DNA from: Euclidia mi
Taxonomy: Eukaryota > Arthropoda > Insecta > Lepidoptera > Erebidae
NCBI GenBank assembly: GCA_944739405.2
Contig: OX123193.2
Location: 13,752,519 to 13,816,518, forward strand
Length of the DNA: 64,000 nt
Reading direction: 5' to 3'
This document shows positions 1-10,534 of the stretch, piece after piece (within the stretch, counting starts at the first letter, position 1; every line of letters starts with the position of its first letter). Under the pieces are notes generated by a model. The model made no database searches and was not told the origin of the DNA. It was given only the letters and a program-made list of their open reading frames with translations. A program made the translations under genes and the position numbers.

Positions 1-466
1 AAAAATTTGGAAATTAAGAAACATTAACATTCGTTTAACATTTAAATGTTGTTTTCAAAGTTAAAATTGTTATTTAAAGATATTTTTATGGGTAACAGTT
101 TTAAGACTTTTATTAGATTTAGAAATAAATATTATAAAAATAATTAAACTTGAAAATAATTAAACGTGACAATAAGTGATTATTTAAAAAGTGAGACTAC
201 TGTCATCTAGCGCTTATCTTATGTAATAAGATGAGGTTCTATTCAACTATGTTAGTGTTATAAAACCAAGTTTAATGCGATAAATTGTTTGTTTATGGTT
301 TACGTTTTATTTGTTATTTGATCGTTCAATCTGGTTATAGTATATCATCTATTGCGTTGCGTTCAATGCCGATACTAATTGTAACATAATCATGAAGTAA
401 GTTTAAATTTCTGTTAGTAAATTCACAAATAATATTAATTAAAGAAGTTTTTTTATCCAACAATAA
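1..466. other. AT-rich flank, no gene seen
   Basis: Low-complexity AT-rich sequence. The only open frame (335-580, minus) is antisense to the Myb/SANT exon that follows and shows no family motif. This stretch may include the left end of the Harbinger-like element, but I could not place terminal inverted repeats or a target duplication. Confidence 0.4.
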
Positions 467-1751
467 TGTTTCAGTCCAAGTGAGACACGTCCCTCTCACC
501 CATCGTCGGCTCAGGTTGAAACTCTGGTAGAGTTTATGGAAAGAAATCTTGGCATGGCGAAGGGTTTCTTGAGAACTCAAAATGCTAGAGAGCGAAGTCG
601 ACGCCAGTGGGAGGAACTAGCCGTGCGCCTAAATAGTATAAGTGGCACCATCAAAACATACAAACAGTGGACTAAGGTTAGCTGTCCTTTTTTTACGTGT
701 TAGAAACACTTAACATTCCTTATAGCAAACCACTTAAAATGTGGATGAAGTGGAGCTATCAGAGCTTGAAAATAGAATTGTAGCTTCTATGTGGTGGTGA
801 AAGCTTTTCAACAGGAGATGCACATTTGGGCATACAGCCACTTCCAGTAAGAAATTTAGAAATGGAATAGGTAAGTAAGTAGTACTGGAAGCACTCGGCA
901 AGGTTTGCCGTCGTAATTTGTAGCGCTCATTTTTTTTTTTTTTGGTAGATTATACCCTTTTTAATGTAAAGTGAATTTTTATTATATTTTTTGCTAAATT
1001 GTTTCAGGAAAATGATACTCCGTCTCCATCACATGAAGTGCAACAAATACAAGATGCTGATACTGACAATGTAAGATATTTAAGTTTAATTCATAGTTGC
1101 ATGGGGTTAATTAATGATATACTCTTATCTAGCATTTATCTGTTTATATTTACTTATTATAGATTTACCACAACAACAGCAGAGTCAGGCACCTACAGAG
1201 GAATCACCAGCTATTGTATTTATGTAAGCTATATTGTACTAAATACTAGGTAGTACCTATAAATATTCAAGTTATATTAAAGTAACATTTTATCCAATTT
1301 ACTTTTCAGGATTTCAACCTGATTGAGGATAGTCAAGAACACACTCGTAATTACAGACCACCAGATCGGGCAATTTCGAGAAAACTGTTTGCTTCCTCAT
1401 CCAGCTCAACTTTTGGAACTTCATTTTTGATATAAATGACAACGAAAAGCTGTTATTTATTTAAGAGTTCTTATGTACGCATGTAGTAATAGGTATTCTC
1501 TTTTCAGCATCACGTCACACGTCTTTAATTGCTGCTCTTCCACCATCACAACGGCGTACGGAATTCTCTACCACAACCGAGGGATTCCTGAGGATGGAAA
1601 AACAGCAGCTGGAGATACAAAAATTAAATACATCTTGCAGTCCTTTCTGGAGAGGAGTGCAGGGAAAGATAAAGTTTTTGCTGAAGCTGTGGCTGCAGTT
1701 GGGGAAGGGCTGCAAGCATTGGCAGAAGCCAAGAATAGAGATAGGGTGTAG
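467..1751 (+). pseudogene. Decayed multi-exon Myb/SANT-like DNA-binding protein of a Harbinger transposon
   Basis: PIF/Harbinger elements carry a second gene, a Myb/SANT-like protein that helps the transposase reach DNA and the nucleus. The exon at about 476-679 reads through a helix-rich block with VETLVEFMERNL, RRQWEELAVRLNSI and TYKQWTK. The spaced tryptophans and the LNS..G..KT.KQW pattern are typical of Myb_DNA-bind_5. An AG acceptor precedes it and AAG|GTTAGC could be the donor. Later exon-like blocks are at about 1009-1070 (ENDTPSPSHEVQQIQD), 1165-1226 (DLPQQQQSQAPTEESPA), 1310-1434 and 1508-1751. The last has EGFLRMEKQQLEIQKL and a plausible C-terminal helix ending AEAKNRDRV. The second half of the Myb domain (about 730-790) is damaged and stops interrupt the exons. 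A transposase remnant lies downstream on the opposite strand, the usual Harbinger arrangement. The domain call is fairly firm; the exon limits are approximate. Confidence 0.6.
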
Positions 1752-1869
1752 CAATATAAGTCGCGTTTTAGTTTTTAAAGTAAGATTTTTCAGTCGGGTT
1801 TTATTTATATTTAAATTAAACACTTTTACGAATACTAGCGCAGTTTTATTGAAAGACACCACCGATCAA

Positions 1870-2288
1870 TTAATTATGATGTGAACTCCAAATCCTATTT
1901 ACTACGTTTCGCCTACGTAATTGCCCTAGAGCTAAATTGGCGTTAGATGGCAAGTCCCTAGTTTGCCTCCTTTGAACTTCAGCAATTGTTTGGAGCTCTT
2001 CTAGTCGAAATTGTGAATGCCGCATTCCTGCGCGATTGCACATATTATGCAAAACACAACATGCAATAAATATTTTTGCAACTACGTTTGGATGATAGTT
2101 GAACACTCTGTGTTCAGCAACAAGCACCTAAATCATCCTTTTAGGAAGCCAATTGCTTTCTCTACTAAATTGCGATCAGTAAAATAACGGTCATTGTAAA
2201 AAGCTTCTGGGGAATTATCTTCAGCACCACTAATTGGTGTCATAATGTAAGCGCGCTGAGCATATCCTGAATCACCTGAAAAAATCAT
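1870..2288 (-). pseudogene. Harbinger (PIF/HARBI1-like) transposase, C-terminal remnant
   Basis: This would be the DDE_Tnp_4 nuclease that cuts and pastes the element. Reading leftwards from about 2288 an exon begins after a good acceptor (TTTTTTCAG). It encodes GDSGYAQRAYIMTPI, the block around the second catalytic aspartate, then EAFYNDRYFTDRNLVEKAIG, which contains the region of the last acidic residue. Next comes IACCVLHNMCNRAG, the very conserved HARBI1-family signature CVLHN(M/I)C. A stop and a one-base frameshift separate the LKG and FRCL parts near 2130, so the protein is broken. Earlier exons, including the first catalytic aspartate, are absent; unrelated GC-rich sequence starts near 2335. 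The family call is strong and inactivity is certain from the frameshift and truncation. Confidence 0.75.
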
Positions 2289-2334
2289 ATAACTATGTAG
2301 TTTTTATACCTAGTAATTAGGCTTATCTTCTGTT

Positions 2335-3015
2335 GTCAGTGACTCAGCTTTCGGGGCTGCTCGGGGGGGGAAGTGTCATTTGCAAGGGCGTAATTACGGG
2401 GAAACCCGCTCCGGGTCACGACCCGCGATGGCGAAACCGGTGCCGCACCACTCTACACCCCTAGCCACTCGCACCGGTGTTGCCCTTTGGCTACCTTTCT
2501 GGCAGACTTCATTTACCATGGTGGCTATTTAGAGAGGGCCCATCTAGTGAGCTGGCGAATCACCGTCTGCCCCTTTTCGACGTACTATAAGAGTACTTAG
2601 GGCAGACGCCGTTGTTCATCCATAGTTTTCAAATTCACTTATCCACCTAACCCCCATCACAATAGCCCAGAGTAATTAGTTTCCATACAAGTAGCAATAA
2701 TCCTACACCTGCTGCGGCTAATCCGGCTGTACTTTATAGTGCAGTTATGGAGGCTCCTCAGTAGGTGTCCCATCACATTCTAGATTAAAATTCTCAAAGG
2801 GCCTCTGCGCGTTGGACCTATGTCTCCATGTACGCCTGCCAAAGGTCCGTGTACTTTTTAACAACATTATGTTAGAAAGGTACGCGTGCTTTCGTTATCG
2901 CTTAAGTAAGTAGGCACTTATTCACTTTAAAACTTTACATAAATACTATTTAACTATAATTTCTTCTATTTTCACTCGTAAAATAGATGCTTTTAATTTG
3001 ACTCTTTAAATCGGG
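2335..3015. other. GC-rich repeat-like segment, no coding frame
   Basis: Base composition changes abruptly near 2335. The block to about 2640 is GC-rich with a G8 run, then grades into AT-rich DNA by 2900. It resembles an untranslated region of a retroelement in composition, but there is no long frame and I cannot assign a family. Its abrupt edge against the Harbinger remnant suggests an insertion or deletion joint. Confidence 0.3.
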
Positions 3016-3552
3016 TTCGCGTGCGAAGTGAGCGTCGAAGTGACGGGGAACTACCACTATAGAATGCCCCTTTTCCATATTTCCATACTTTATCTGTCAA
3101 AATTCCGAGGTCAATTTAGTTCAACTCGCAATCACGCTCGCAAGAGTAGCGCTAGTGTAGATTCGAATTATCAACGGAGGTTTTCGAATGCCAATCAAGA
3201 AACTCACAGCGGATTCAGATTCGAAGTTTGTAAGAAGTCTTACAGAATCACACAACGAATCACACAACACTCTGTGTGATCCTGTAAGACTTCTTTCTAA
3301 ACTTCGAATCTGAATCCGCTGTGAGTTTCTTGTGATTTGAGTGCGAAGTGAGCGTCGAAGTGATGGGGGAATTACCACTATAGAATGTCCCTTTTTACGT
3401 CATCTCATACTTTATCTGTCAAAGTTCCGAGGTCAATTTAGTTCAACTCGCAAACACGCTCGCAAGAGTAGCGCTAGTGTAGATTCGAATTATAAACCGA
3501 GGTTTTCGAATGCAAATCAAGAAACTCACAGCGGATTCAGATTCGAAGTTTT
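3016..3552. repeat. Direct repeat pair of about 215 bp
   Basis: Two copies lie in the same direction, about 3019-3229 and 3341-3552. Both contain GTGCGAAGTGAGCGTCGAAG, then TACCACTATAGAATG, then ACTTTATCTGTCAAA, then AGAGTAGCGCTAGTGTAGAT and a shared end at GATTCGAAGTTT. They differ at scattered positions, so the duplication is not very recent. Apparent ORFs on both strands here are by-products of the repeat. Confidence 0.85.
3195..3335. repeat. Inverted repeat (hairpin) between the direct repeats
   Basis: The left arm, from about 3195 (TCAAGAAACTCACAGCGG) through AGTCTTACAGA, is matched in reverse by the right arm from about 3272 to 3333, which ends CCGCTGTGAGTTTCTTG. The arms are 50-60 bp with a few mismatches and a short centre. 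With the flanking direct repeats, the cluster reads as copy, inverted end, copy, as in a rearranged small foldback element. Confidence 0.8.
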
Positions 3553-3560
3553 AAATGATT

Positions 3561-5030
3561 TCTTACAGAATCGCACTGAAGTAAGGAGTTACCAACTTTC
3601 ACATAGAGTCTTTATCGTAATCTTATTATTTCCAATTCTATTGACGATCTAATTTGGAGCGCAATTTGAATATTTTTTCTTTCTATCGTGTCTTTCGTTG
3701 GAACCAGGCCTTCGAGATGATAAACAGTAAAATTGGATTTTGGGCATAGCGGTGTTGGATAATAAAACATGACTTGCAATGACCTATGACATCGTAGCCC
3801 TGATCCATCGGGAGGAAAATAGAAAGGGACAGGATGGTGGCTGGAGCTGATACAGCGATTGACCTTCTGACATTCTAACTGGCAGAACTGCATGTTGGTA
3901 TAGTACATAATTCTCTTCACATGACCCGAGACGAATACGTAAGGCCATTAGGCCATCATTGGAAATAATGCGCTTGAAAACCATGCGCTTTTAGACGCAT
4001 ATTCGTATATGTACATTGCCGCGTGGATGTGCGAACGCTGTGTCGCGATGTAGGACGTGACTGGCCGGCCGAGCAGCTCACTGGACAATTCACATGAAAA
4101 CTGAGTTGATATGTCACTACCGATAAGTCCGGCAAAAGTGTGGATGCATTCTAACTTTATGTTGATATTACTGCATAAGGGTAATACTATCCTTGTCGAT
4201 AAGAACCGTTTATGTCGAAACTAGAATTACCGTAATAATCTTACAAAATATCAGCAGTCTACTAGTAAGATTATCGGTTTCTCGATTTCTATATTATCTT
4301 TTCTTCAGGAATAAAACAGGGTTGAGCACACCATATGAAAATTATATTGTATTTAGACCTTTATAATTTTTATATCAACTGAAATCACTGTCATAAAATA
4401 TCCATCCAATAACCCATCTCGTGGGATCAAATGGCTGGCCTACTTATTTTTTAATTTATTTGAGAGTGCTAGCATTGTACGAGAATCTCATACATAGTCA
4501 ATTGACGATAGGTCACAAATTGTAGTGATGGCGTACATTTTCCCGTTGTTATATCGTGACTACTGATGTGTGAAAATAGAGTGACTACGTATTGAAGTGC
4601 AGCTGGAATGATTTATTAGGAAATGCGATGAATTATAACTAGAGAGATCCTTTTATTTTATCTTCGATTATTTTAAAATATTTTATGATCGTAGGCAGTT
4701 AGTCTAGCTTATATACTAGACGTGATCATATTGATACCGGAGAGCAATTCCCGAGAGGTAAAACAGCATTGCGTACATTGGCGCTGTGTCCTTAGCGTAA
4801 TTGCTGATTGGTAGCTCGGAGTGCTCTAAGATCTACAACGATCTGATCTTTGAATTTGATCTGTCACGATGCTTGTCACTACGTGCGGCGGCAAATGTAT
4901 GTTTAGAAAAATAGTATAATTATCTCAAATAGTAAAATGATCCCGTAGATATTATCACGTACCAAATGTTATGGGTTCAATCCCAACACGACACGAATAT
5001 AAGCTAAGCTGAATAAGATCCGTTTGCAAG
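3561..5030. other. No recognisable gene; two overlapping unrecognised minus ORFs and a tRNA-like B box
   Basis: Minus-strand frames of 102 codons (3612-3920) and 66 codons (3784-3984) overlap in different frames. I recognise neither; a frameshifted old element ORF is possible. Near 4971, GGGTTCAATCCC fits a pol III B box (GGTTCRANNCC), a hint of a decayed tRNA-derived SINE at about 4930-5010. The rest is AT-rich without clear features. Confidence 0.3.
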
Positions 5031-5157
5031 CCGTCAGTTTGTAGCATCTATATATAGAGTACAGTCTCGTCTGAGCGCTTGCGCTATCAACACACATCCG
5101 TGCGTCACCTTGTGTTACCTCCAGAGATCATAAACCTTTTGTAGTAAAACATTAGCT

Positions 5158-6087
5158 ATGATGAAGTGCAGTGCATGCGGTAATCATTTCAATGACGGAG
5201 TACAATGTGCCTCATGTAAAAAGCAACTGGACTTCTCATGTGCCAACATAACTGAGGTTGGCTGGAGAAAATTGGGCAATGAGCGCAGAGCAACCTGGAA
5301 ATGTTCTGTATGTCGCGGGTCGTCTCCATTACCATCGCCCTCAGGCCAAAGGGACCCATTGTCGCTTGAAGTGCTTATGAGCGAAATCCGTGATATGAAA
5401 CATCAACTTTCTAGCCTGCCTACTCTTATAAGCGAGATGAAAAGTTTGCGTAGTGAAATTCAGGAGGTCAAGACTTCATGTGAGTTTATGAGTGCAAAAT
5501 TGGATGAATATAATGCAAGAATGGATTTGCTGGATAACAGACTCACCGAACTAGAAAAGACGAAAGAAACGGTTACATATCTGCAGTCTGATGTTGCCAA
5601 CATCCACAAAGAATTATGCAACTACGATCAGAAATCCAGACTCAACAATGTGGAGATCAGAGGAATACCCGAAAGGAAAGATGAGAACCTCTTCAAAATC
5701 GTAGACTCTATCGGAAGCGTAGTTCAGTACACTGTACCAAAATTACAAATAAACTACATTTCAAGAGTACCTACATACAACGCCAAGGAAAAACATATCA
5801 TCGTTAGCTTCATTAATAGGTACGTGAAAGAAGAGTTTATTGCTGCAGCACGAGCTAATAAGAGTCTCTCAACAAATGACTTGGGATATCAATCTGGACA
5901 GCGAGTATATGTCAACGACCATCTGAATGCGGAAGCCAAAAAGCTTCTAAATAAGACGAAGGCTATTGCTAAGGACAAGATGTACAAGTTCGTATGGGTG
6001 AAATACGGGAAAATACATATCCGCAAGAACGTGGAATCGCGCACTATAGTAATTAACAAAGAAAATGATTTAAACAAAATTGTCTAA
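5158..6087 (+). CDS. LINE 1 ORF1: PHD-like zinc finger, coiled coil and FP-like C-terminal domain
   Basis: The predicted role is binding the LINE RNA to form the transposition particle. Residues about 4-53 form a PHD-like Cys-rich finger: CSACG, CASCKK, a buried FSCANI segment, and WKCSVC. Residues about 75-160 are heptad-rich and charged (MSEIRDMKHQLSSL, LDNRLTELEKTK), likely a coiled coil for trimer or oligomer formation. From about 165 on, RGIPERKDENL, ISRVPTYNAKEKHIIV, RVYVNDHLNAEAKKLL and YKFVWVKYGKIHIRKN match the C-terminal domain type shared by moth LINE ORF1 proteins and baculovirus FP25K. The start is the first ATG of tandem ATGs and gives the full finger. ORF2 follows after a 462-bp gap in another frame. 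The same domain order is seen in the ORF1 at 45199-46290. The assignment as a retroelement protein is firm; RNA binding is inferred. Confidence 0.85.
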   Translation: MMKCSACGNHFNDGVQCASCKKQLDFSCANITEVGWRKLGNERRATWKCSVCRGSSPLPSPSGQRDPLSLEVLMSEIRDMKHQLSSLPTLISEMKSLRSEIQEVKTSCEFMSAKLDEYNARMDLLDNRLTELEKTKETVTYLQSDVANIHKELCNYDQKSRLNNVEIRGIPERKDENLFKIVDSIGSVVQYTVPKLQINYISRVPTYNAKEKHIIVSFINRYVKEEFIAAARANKSLSTNDLGYQSGQRVYVNDHLNAEAKKLLNKTKAIAKDKMYKFVWVKYGKIHIRKNVESRTIVINKENDLNKIV

Positions 6088-6549
6088 TCTGGTACCGTGA
6101 GTTCAATTCATCATATATTTGCTTAGTTTTATCCATTTATTTAAATGTTGTTCTCACTTGTGAAATTACTTTTAACATCCTCTTGTGCATTCGTGTATCA
6201 ACAAAATTGCTGTCAATATGCAAAATGTTTATCATCCCTGCTCACGCTCTAACTCTTTTGCGCCACTACCGCCGTTTTCGTTTTCGCTACGCTTCTATTT
6301 TTAATATAACTATCTCACTCACTCATGCGCTTAAAGTGTATTGCTCGGTCGCTTATACTTCATTTAGTAATTTTTTACTTTATAATTTTTTTCATTTACC
6401 CGCATTTACTAATTATTTAATGAACAAATTTTGTGTTGTAAAGCTTTTTGGTGATCGTAGATTTAGGTTTGCGTTGCTCTATTGTAATGTTTTGTTGCTT
6501 TTCTTTTTAATATTGAAAAGCAAGTCTATATTTATGTTTATGATAAAAT

Positions 6550-9426
6550 ATGAAATATAAAAGCTCAAAACTAAATATATATTATCAGAACGTCAGAGGC
6601 TTACGTTCTAAAACTTTCGAATTCTATCGAAATCTCTCTCTCAGTTCTTACGATGTTGTGGTTTTGACGGAGACCTGGCTGGTGGAAAGTATATCCAGTA
6701 ATGAACTCTTTGACAGCCGGTACACGGTGTGGCGGCGGGACCGAGACTACAAGGTCACAGGTCAGACTTTAGGTGGCGGTGTTCTTATAGCAGTGCGTAG
6801 TGATATTTCTGTTCTACCGCAACCCCACTTGCACTCCACGGCAGAGGATTTGTGGGTAACATTAAATACTTTCGACTTGAAACTGCATCTTTGCGTCATT
6901 TATTTATGTAAACAACATCTTGGTCATACTTTCTCACAGCAGTTAAACAACTTCTTATCAAAAGTTAGTGACGCCTTCTTACGCAATCCGTCTGATAAAT
7001 TTATTATAGTAGGAGACTTCAACATGAGCAATATTTTATGGCTACCTAGTAGTGATGGCTCTATGTCTGCTTCTAATCTACACAACCAAGATGAGCAGCT
7101 ATTTATAGATGAAATCCAAACTCATAACCTATTGCAATACAATGGTATCCTTAATAATTATGGCAAGATTCTCGATTTAGTTCTATCAAATATATCTAAT
7201 TCAGTATCCCGATGTGACAATCCTTTAGTACCAATCGATCCCCATCATGGGTCGCTTACGATTATAGCTACAACTATCGATATACCCGGTTTGAAGCCGT
7301 TAGCCCATACTAAATATTTTTATGACAAAGGTGACTTTGTCGCTATTGACAACTCAATCTTAGCAATTGACTGGGTCAAAGCTTTCTCAACCAGATCTAT
7401 GGAGGAAGCTATTGATTATTTTTATCTAAATCTCAACAACCTAATAAAAAAGCATATCCCGTTCAAGGTAGTTTATAAAGATAAATATCCTAAATGGTAC
7501 TCACCATCATTAAAAAAAGTTATAAAGGAAAAATTTAAGTATTTAACTAGGTATAAAATTTATAAAAATAGATCTGACTGGGAGACTTATAAACTTTTGC
7601 GGGACAGAGTCAAGTCATTAGAAAAACACTGTTTTGATTGTTATATAAGCGCCACTGAAGAGTCCATAGTAAAGAACCCGAGACAATTTTGGTCATTCAT
7701 AAAGACACGTAGAAAGGATAACGGTATACCCTGCGTCTTGAAATACCAAAACAATTTAGTCTCAAATGGTAATGATATATGCAATGCATTCTCTTCTTAC
7801 TTTCATTCTACTTATGTTATGCCCGATGCAATAGAAAATACAGCAGGCTCTCTTGACACAATTTCACACGTCACATCGGATATTTCCAGTATTGAAATAA
7901 GTACTGCAGAAGTTGCCAAACTTCTATCACAGCTGGATGCTTGTAAGTCTGCCGGGCCTGATAAAATTCATCCTCGTCTACTTATAGCATGTGCTAAGTC
8001 TATCGCTATCCCTGTATCTCTCTTATTTAAGAAGTCTCTTGCAACATGCACCTACCCACGTATATGGAAATCGGCGTATATCACTCCAATTCACAAAAAG
8101 GGACCTAAGAATGAAATTACGAATTATAGGCCCATATCAAAACTATGTGTGATTTCGAAGGTATTCGAGAGAATGGTCTATAATCAAGTCTACTCTGCAT
8201 TAGAAAATTGTCTCAGCCAAACTCAACATGGTTTTGTCAAGGGTCGCTCGACCGTAACAAATCTTATATTATTAAACGAGTATTTGACGGAAAACATGGA
8301 TGCTGGTAAACAAGTGGATGTGATATACACCGATTATAGTAAGGCTTTCGATCGGATTAGTCATAGTATGCTATTATTTAAGCTGCAGCGCATAGGCATA
8401 AGGGGCGACTTGTTCAGGTGGTTCTCGTCATATATAAATAACAGAACACAGGCTGTGGTAATAAACAATTACATGTCAAGTTGGGTACCTATTCCCAGCG
8501 GTATTCCACAGGGCTCGTTAATTGCACCTCTTTTGTTTATTATATTTGTAAACGACATCGAAACCTGCTTTCAGAACTCCAAACTATTGTGTTTTGCTGA
8601 CGACATGAAAATATATGCTGCGGTGTCATCACTGTCTGACGCACAGTTACTTCAAACGGACCTCACACGCCTCGATCACTACTGTCTCGCTAACGGCCTC
8701 GATCTCAACCCCACCAAATGTTCTGTTGTGACCTACAGTCGAAAAAAAGATAATGTTTCATTTCAATATATAGTAAAAGGCCACCCACTAATAAGAGATG
8801 AATCCATTCGTGACCTAGGTGTTATTCATGACACAAAACTGCTCTATGACAAGCACATAGACGATATAGTAGGACGAGCGTCTAAAGCCCTTGGTTTTAT
8901 AATGCGATCGTCGGCTTACTTCAAAAATGCTAAGACCTGGAAAATTTTGTATTGTACCTTTGTCAGAAGCATATTGGAGTATGCATCGCAGATATGGAAT
9001 CCACGTTATGACACATACGTCGCGAGAATCGAGAGAGTACAGATTAAATTTATTAAATACATGTGCTACCGCCTACAAATCCCTTTCAAATCAAGCCAAT
9101 ACCTAAATATCTGTAAAAAATTTCACCTGCTCCCACTATCTGAGAGAAGAAATATATGCGACGTTTGTTTTTTACTAAAAATTGCCTCTAACAGCATAAA
9201 TTGTCCCGAATTGTTAGGCAAGCTAAATCTTAATGCGCCAACTAAGCAATTAAGAGCTATGAAACCCTTGCATATGCCTATAGCGTCTTCTAATTATAGG
9301 CAAAACTGCTTCCTTAACCGAGCGAGCAATAGCTTTAACCTAGCAGCCAAAGATCTAGATATAGATTTATTTTGTACAAGTGTTCCAGTAGCAAGGCGAA
9401 GAATGAGTGAGACCTTCTTTTCATAA
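6550..9426 (+). CDS. LINE 1 ORF2: AP-type endonuclease plus reverse transcriptase
   Basis: This protein nicks target DNA and primes reverse transcription from the nick. The N-terminal endonuclease shows YYQNVRGLRSK (about residue 11), LTETWL, GGGVLIAV, IIVGDFNMS (about 153) and DLVLSN; its final conserved block reads PHHGSL rather than the usual SDH. The reverse transcriptase has SAGPDKIHP, YRPISKL (about 527), QHGFVKGRST, the catalytic motif A TDYSKAFDRI (about 594), GIPQGSLIAPLL, motif C FADD (about 682) and LGVIHDTKL. The thumb and C-terminal part include LEYASQIWNP. The 958-residue length suits a full protein of this group, and all visible catalytic aspartates are present. The ATG at 6550 lies just before the endonuclease. 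The best clade guess is CR1 within the Jockey group; a related clade is possible. Confidence 0.93.
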   Translation: MKYKSSKLNIYYQNVRGLRSKTFEFYRNLSLSSYDVVVLTETWLVESISSNELFDSRYTVWRRDRDYKVTGQTLGGGVLIAVRSDISVLPQPHLHSTAEDLWVTLNTFDLKLHLCVIYLCKQHLGHTFSQQLNNFLSKVSDAFLRNPSDKFIIVGDFNMSNILWLPSSDGSMSASNLHNQDEQLFIDEIQTHNLLQYNGILNNYGKILDLVLSNISNSVSRCDNPLVPIDPHHGSLTIIATTIDIPGLKPLAHTKYFYDKGDFVAIDNSILAIDWVKAFSTRSMEEAIDYFYLNLNNLIKKHIPFKVVYKDKYPKWYSPSLKKVIKEKFKYLTRYKIYKNRSDWETYKLLRDRVKSLEKHCFDCYISATEESIVKNPRQFWSFIKTRRKDNGIPCVLKYQNNLVSNGNDICNAFSSYFHSTYVMPDAIENTAGSLDTISHVTSDISSIEISTAEVAKLLSQLDACKSAGPDKIHPRLLIACAKSIAIPVSLLFKKSLATCTYPRIWKSAYITPIHKKGPKNEITNYRPISKLCVISKVFERMVYNQVYSALENCLSQTQHGFVKGRSTVTNLILLNEYLTENMDAGKQVDVIYTDYSKAFDRISHSMLLFKLQRIGIRGDLFRWFSSYINNRTQAVVINNYMSSWVPIPSGIPQGSLIAPLLFIIFVNDIETCFQNSKLLCFADDMKIYAAVSSLSDAQLLQTDLTRLDHYCLANGLDLNPTKCSVVTYSRKKDNVSFQYIVKGHPLIRDESIRDLGVIHDTKLLYDKHIDDIVGRASKALGFIMRSSAYFKNAKTWKILYCTFVRSILEYASQIWNPRYDTYVARIERVQIKFIKYMCYRLQIPFKSSQYLNICKKFHLLPLSERRNICDVCFLLKIASNSINCPELLGKLNLNAPTKQLRAMKPLHMPIASSNYRQNCFLNRASNSFNLAAKDLDIDLFCTSVPVARRRMSETFFS

Positions 9427-9669
9427 ACAACATTTGGCTACGGCTGACCGAACTGTACTGCAACTCAATGGAGATTGTAGTTAAGTTAAGCATGTTAGTG
9501 TTTTATTGATTTTCTATTTGAAAAATGTGTGTTAATTATATTTTAATGTTATACGTGAGGACCTGTAATTGGCTATCTGTTACTTATATAATATTTTTGT
9601 CAAATTAGAATAAGCTGTTGGACCTCCATATATAAATAAATAAATAAATAAATCTGTTTTTCTTTACTT

Positions 9670-9786
9670 AGTAATCATGTAATCTCGCCCCCTATTACTT
9701 TGGGACCTAAACATAACTGGTGAAGTGTGGGTGTGTAATACACCTCTGCCTACCCCTTCGGGTATAAAGGCGTGAAGTTATGTTAT
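9670..9786 (+). repeat. 3' fragment of tRNA-derived SINE family B
   Basis: The segment with CTCGCCCCCTATTA, GGGACCTAAACATAA, GAAGTGTGGGTG, ACACCTCTGCCTACCCC and GGCGTGA matches the distal half of the SINE at 61465-61722. The tRNA-like head is missing. It is squeezed between the tail of LINE 1 and the tail of the minus-strand LINE 2, so LINE 2 probably inserted into or beside it. Confidence 0.75.
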
Positions 9787-10534
9787 GTTTTTATTTTTTT
9801 TATTTATTTATTAGGAATAACAAACAGTGTCACAATAATATACTTAAACAACATTCCACAAAAAAGCATGAGGTATATGTGCACTCACCACGTTATTCAC
9901 AAAATATACACTTTGTAATGACAACTTTGATCTCTAAAATACACATAAAACATAAAAAAGGCAAGGCTTCAGTTATATACCGTTCAAACGAATGACTTTG
10001 TCATTCGATTTCGTTAACAATTTGCAGTAGGGAATTTCTGAACTTATTAACAGGCATTGCAAAAATGTCAAGATCAGCGAAATACTCGTTGTAGTTCCTA
10101 CAAATGCGACGTAGAGGTGCGCGAACACCAGCATTAGTTCTGCAGGTTGGTAATGCAAAAAGAGGACGTGCACGCACCTCTCGTCTTATGACAGTTCTTG
10201 GTACAATATAAGACAGATTATCAGTTAAAATGGTGCAATTATATCTACCATTGCATATATCATAGAGTAGCATTATTTCTAGATATAACCGTCTGCACCT
10301 CAGATTCAACAAATTGTATTTTTTCAAAAAATATTCATAAGTGGAAAAACTACGAAAACATCGATAGTTTACGGATTTGAGATATTTTCGCTGAACAGTC
10401 TCCAAGCTATCTACATATTTATTATAGTAAGGATTCCATATAGCTGCAGCATACTCTAGTTGTGATCTGACTAAGGATTTGTAAAGATGAATATAAGTAT
10501 TCGCATTCTTGAATTCGGTCGTGGATCTCATTAT

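Larger units (their letters stand above)
5040..9655 (+). mobile_element. LINE 1: apparently complete CR1/Jockey-group non-LTR retrotransposon
   Basis: Two long open frames, ORF1 (5158-6087) and ORF2 (6550-9426), are followed by about 230 bp of 3' UTR and a terminal (AAAT)n run at about 9632-9654, the type of tail seen in this LINE group. LINE 2 and LINE 3 in this window have the same architecture and AAAT-type tails. The 5' limit is estimated from spacing, and I could not identify a target duplication. No stop or frameshift disrupts either ORF, so the copy could be young or still mobile. Confidence 0.8.

Noticed and set aside
3612..3984. Two overlapping minus ORFs that might be a host exon
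   Set aside because: No recognised domain, different frames over the same DNA and no convincing splice sites.
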